Assembly: GCF_020740795.1 (NCBI RefSeq)
Contig: NC_067282.1
Location: 129,885,132 to 129,949,131, forward strand
Direction of reading: 5' to 3'
Source of the DNA: Apus apus
Taxonomy: Eukaryota; Chordata; Aves; Apodiformes; Apodidae
Length of the DNA stretch: 64,000 nucleotides
Positions 59,901-64,000 of this stretch are shown piece after piece. The position numbers were made by a program, and so were the translations under genes. Every line of letters starts with the position of its first letter. The stretch's first letter is position 1. A model generated the notes under the pieces. That model searched no databases, was not told the DNA's origin, and saw nothing but the letters and a program-made list of their open reading frames with translations.

Positions 59901-62900
59901 TGGACAGTTGGAGTCTTTGATCTTGTCATGTCTTTATGTATCCTCTTGGGTTTTAGCAGGGGAGGCTTACTGATTTTCACCATCTCAGCTTTCCAGGTCT
60001 GAGACACTAAAAAAAAAAAATCTCCAGCCCTTCCTGTGATTTTTTTTTTCTTTTTTTGTTTATTTTCAGGTGCAGGATTTTGTGCTTGCACGTATTCAGG
60101 GCTTAAGCAACAGCATATGGGTGCCAAATGTATTGCTGGGATGTAAATGGAGCAAGCTGAAATTATTTGGGAAAGTTTCCATTTTGATATAAATGGAAGC
60201 CATCGTAGCCCTGGATGTCTGCCACACACAAAAGAATGAGATAAACTTAAATGTAACATGGGTAGAAATTTGCAGAAATATTCTTGTCTCTTTCAAGTGA
60301 TTCCTGTTCCCTCCTGGGCCAAAGCCAGGCTTTATTTTGGGTTGTGCTATTCCATCTCAGTTCCTAAGTTTACATGGTGAAAATGAAGATAAAATTTGCT
60401 GTGCATTTGTCTACAGTGTTCTAAAAGGCCTGCTGCTTGTAAGAACATTGTCAGAATGTGTGAGGCAGTTTAGTTGCCATTTCTATTTATACTACTAGTC
60501 ATTCTATAAGAAGGGAAAGGGCATTAATAACACTGGAATGTTACACGTGCAACAGTCTTGGTGTTGCATGGGCTGCTTTTTTTGTGGCATTTGTTAACAT
60601 ATCCGTTTCCATCACCTACTTTTTATTTCCTTTTTTTATTCCCCTGACTAGTTGGGATAATTGAGGTTTTACAGCACATAAGAATCAGTGGGTAAACCAG
60701 AAAAAGAAACCTATAAAATATGCACTTTAAATTATACAGCTGCATATGGCCTTAAGATGCAGGCAGTGTTTAAGTAACTTGTTTGGAAACTGCTCTGTAA
60801 ATTCCAGGTTTTTAGAACAACACGAGATAGTGGACTGCTTTTTCCTGAACTCTAAACAAACTAACACTTCTCCTGGGTGGTAAAACTTACTGTGCACACG
60901 TGTATGTGTCAGGTGCACATGTGAGAAGTGGTGTAAGCAAGTCCTTCTGAATTTTTTATTTAGTTAGGACCAAACTTTGCTCCATCTGATGCAAAAGGGA
61001 GTTTTACCCAAATGAAGCAGCATGAGGGCCAACCTGGCAGCTGCTGCTCAGAGAGCCATCAGTGTGTTTGTGGGCCAGGCCAGTCTGTTACATGGCTTTT
61101 CAGCCTGTTGAGATGAAGCATAAAGGTGTGGGACTGGGCTTTTTGTTATGTTTGGCTTTGTTTTTAAACTTTGCTTGTGATTAGAACAGCCTAACCTATT
61201 TTTCTTTTTTTAAAGCGTGGTGTTTTTCTCTAGTTGACAGAAGTTGCACAACTGTCTCTCCATGTGTTTGTAGTTTTAAAGCAGACTAGTGACACTGGTC
61301 TCCGTTTTGGTTTGTAGCAAGGTTACCTGCAGAATTGCTTTCTGACCAGGATGGCACGAGCCATGCACAAAAGCCCAAAAGTCTGCCATGCACAGGGTTA
61401 TCCTGAAGTTGCTGAGTCTTGTTCTTTCAAGGAGAAAAGGGACCCTTCTCTTTCTTAGGGGAAGTAATGACCATAGATGTATTGCTGTCCCAAAAAACAA
61501 GGAGGGATTTTTAATTGTTTTCATATTAATTCTGAAACATCTGAGTGTGCACTTAAAAGGAAGTATCTGCCTTAAATGTTTTGTAATTAAGACACTAGAA
61601 TGTTGTAGGAATAAGTCAAACAACTGTTTAAATTATCAATAACAGAGGTTTTGGATACCAGTGGTGATGCTGGCCTTAGAGTGGACTTTCAGTATCTTCA
61701 GACTGAAAGATGGAGACCATGATTGAACATTTGGCCTGTTCATGTTTATAGCACCTTAATTTGCTGGGATTGTGACTGGGAGCTCAGTGCTAGGCTAGAA
61801 AAGAGTTTTTTTGCTTGCTGATTACATTTTTGTTAATTTTTTTTGAAATGGCAAAATATTGGAGATGAAGATCACATGGTAAAACAGAAGAATGTGGAGG
61901 AAAAGGAAATCATGTTTTGATACCAGTGTTTGGAATGGGAAATGAATATCCTTGTACCAGAGGGCCTAATCCTCCCCTGGTGCACACTATCCACTGATCT
62001 GTAGTGGAACCACCTTCATTTACACCAGAGGAGGAGTGAGACTGAGTTGATTTCCACTAGTCCTTTTACTACACAGAGTAAATGGACAAGCAGCTAACTG
62101 TGTAGAGCCATTGCCTCCTTACTACATATACAGGTTTTAAAAGATAAATGGTTTCTGCTATATTTGTCTGTGTGTGTCAGCCAAAAATAACAAAAAAACC
62201 CTTCTGATTAGCGCTGAGTTTCATAATCACCAGGGTGGATAAAGTGTATCTGTGTTTCATTAGTGTGCTGATGAGGAAAGAGTGAAACCTGGAATGTTTC
62301 ATTATTTTGTTCAACCTGTGGATTGCACTTTCTTGTTTAACACAGTATGCACAAGGTTATATGTGAGTATGTACAGCAAAGCTGTAATCATCCTTTTTTT
62401 TTCATAGTGACTGGGTCTAAAACATTCCCGTACACTGAAGCATTGGTCTCCTTTGTTCCCTGGACATAAACTGTGTGTTGAACCTACCAAATTTAATCGG
62501 GTAACAAAGCTGTTCAGGGCTTATTTGCAGGCCTGTGGGTTTGGTGGGTTGCAGGGGACTGTGTGCTGCTCATCAAACCCCAAAGTGGCACTTTCTCATA
62601 ACGAGAAGCAAGCAGAGGCTTTGGCCATGAATGACAGGGTAGCAGCACTGGTGTAACCTCATGTTGTAACCTCATTATGCTGGTAAGTAGGTACATCTGC
62701 CTGACCCCTCCTTTTCCCCCTTTCTTTACTACAAGCTGCCTGCATGACCGAGGGCCATACGTTACTGGAGAGCCACAACCCATGAGCTTCTGCCCATGCC
62801 ATGGTGTGACCAGTGCATACGTTAAGGAAATGAGCAGTTCAGGTTTTTTTCCATCTGAGGTAAATGTGTCCCATGTGCAACACAACCTGAGCTGAAAATG

Positions 62901-63196
62901 GGACAAATCAAGTCCCAGAGCACTTGTTTTATGTTTCATACAAACATGGAAATAATCTCGCAGGTATAGATTATTTTGTTGCATTCCTTTCAGCAGCAAA
63001 TGGAGAAGGTTGTTGGCTTTTGTCTACTTCAAGCAACTCCTCTGCAAACTATTCTGAAGGGCAGTAGGCCCTTCTGTAGGGCAGTGTTGATTTTCTGGAG
63101 AAGCTATCAACTTGTGACAGTAGATACTTTGCTATTTTACCATTATCTTTTGGATCCTTGTTAATAGGCTTTGGGGGTTGGCCTTGATACCTCAGA
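59901..63196. other. Downstream of the gene, no supported gene
   Basis: AT-rich sequence with several T/A runs. An alternative long 3' UTR cannot be excluded, but no exon is seen. Confidence 0.5.
61965..62095. mobile_element. Possible ancient amniote interspersed repeat
   Basis: GGCCTAATCCTCCCCTGG, TTTACACCAGAGGAGGAGTG and the spacing between them recall an old repeat shared by birds, crocodiles and turtles. I cannot name the family. Confidence 0.3.
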
Positions 63197-63262
63197 AAAG
63201 TTTGGCTGGAAGGGAACCTGGCAAGTCACCTACTCCATACCCCTGCACTAAAGCAGGATTGG
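63197..63262 (-). mobile_element. Possible short CR1 3'-end remnant
   Basis: GTTTGGCTGGAAGGGAACCT and CCCTGCACTAAAGCAGGA resemble the inverted CR1 3' segment (aggctggaagggacct, ccctgctcaagcagg). Confidence 0.45.
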
Positions 63263-64000
63263 GGCTTACTTATACCAAAGCTTGCAAACAGCTGTGAAAA
63301 AACTATTTGCTCTGTTCACTTGACGAATCTCAGGGGCACCGAATGCCAAAAACCTTCCTCCTGAGATTTGGAAGATCTGTGTTAACACAAGGTGGTCTCC
63401 TTCATGTATTCATTTTGCTTTGCCTATTTTGTTGCAATTCCATAGACACGGTTGAATTCCACGTCAAGTCAAACCATTTGATTGTTGGATGTGGATATTT
63501 GCAACATCATCAATAAATGCTGGTGCATAAATACAGTTTACTAGTAAGAGAAGTTGAATTTTCTTCCTTTTAGGCAGGCTCTTGTTTTGTTTTCTGCACT
63601 GCTCAGACCTGGCCTCCCTATTAGGATCCCCCTATGTTGTTCTACTTTACACAATTCATCACATTCACACACAAAGTATTTTGTCAGGCTGTAGGGTAGT
63701 ATAAGCTGAGCTGACCTACAGCCCAGAAAGTGTCTCTGCAGTGGATATTTCATGGTTTTCTACTGAGGTGTCACAAACCATATAGGAGGAAACTTTTTTA
63801 CTGAGTTTTTGGGGTTTTTTTTTGCTTAGGAAATGCTGCCTCTCTTACTTTCAGCAATCTTTCCCTTGGCAAGAAATACGACGATCAGGTGTTTAAAATT
63901 AAAGTTGTTGAAATCAAATTTGCAAAGGCAGGAGGGTTTGCCCCAGTGTCCTGGACATAGTCCAACTTTGGTAATTGCATCTTGCCTAACTAAATCCCTC
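63263..64000. other. Downstream, no supported gene
   Basis: It contains an isolated AATAAA at 63512-63517. No coding sequence recognised. Confidence 0.5.

Overview
This window reads as vertebrate nuclear DNA, and most likely bird DNA. It carries many copies of CR1, the dominant avian LINE, in both orientations. They include 3' ends with the characteristic tail of short ATTCTATG units. A solo LTR of the type left by avian ERVL elements is also present, as are scattered amniote-age repeats (a diverged CR1-like LINE and a MIR-like SINE). There is no prokaryotic gene organisation, no rRNA or tRNA gene and no CRISPR array.

Layout. From 1 to about 50.3 kb I find no convincing protein-coding exon. 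This stretch is a repeat-punctuated, AT-leaning intergenic desert. It holds CR1 fragments at about 2.16, 6.6-7.44 (ancient), 7.88-8.07, 11.3-12.43, 13.9-14.0, 19.45-20.1, 37.0-38.2, 44.06-44.4, 45.3-45.5, 48.3-48.5 and 49.6-50.35 kb, a MIR-like SINE near 15 kb, a (GATA)n array at 17.8 kb and an ERVL-type solo LTR at 31.02-31.94 kb. From about 50.35 to 51.4 kb lies a CpG island. Its upstream edge is the 5'-truncated end of a CR1. Its downstream half is a 26-copy GC-rich minisatellite.

The one gene I can support runs on the + strand from the CpG island to about 59.9 kb. It encodes a Cip/Kip cyclin-dependent kinase inhibitor of p21 (CDKN1A) type, 170 residues in my reconstruction. Exon 1 ends at 50573, exon 2 is 54881-55323, and exon 3 starts at 59470 with its stop at 59535-59537 and an AATAAA at 59875. 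Exon 2 carries the kinase-inhibitory (CDI) domain. The PCNA-binding PIP box is split between exons 2 and 3. The start codon appears to be created by splicing: AT comes from the end of exon 1 and G from the first base of exon 2. Exon 2 has no usable upstream ATG, and an in-frame stop sits just before its acceptor. Orthology to CDKN1A rests on the C-terminal signature, length and exon plan. Several residues (RNLF cyclin motif, FYR after the CDI, loss of the second cyclin motif) resemble other family members, so a paralogue is possible.

From 59.9 to 64 kb I see only repeat remnants and a possible distal polyadenylation signal. The most interesting points are the spliced-together start codon, the unusual mix of docking motifs in the inhibitor, and the CR1/minisatellite architecture of its promoter.
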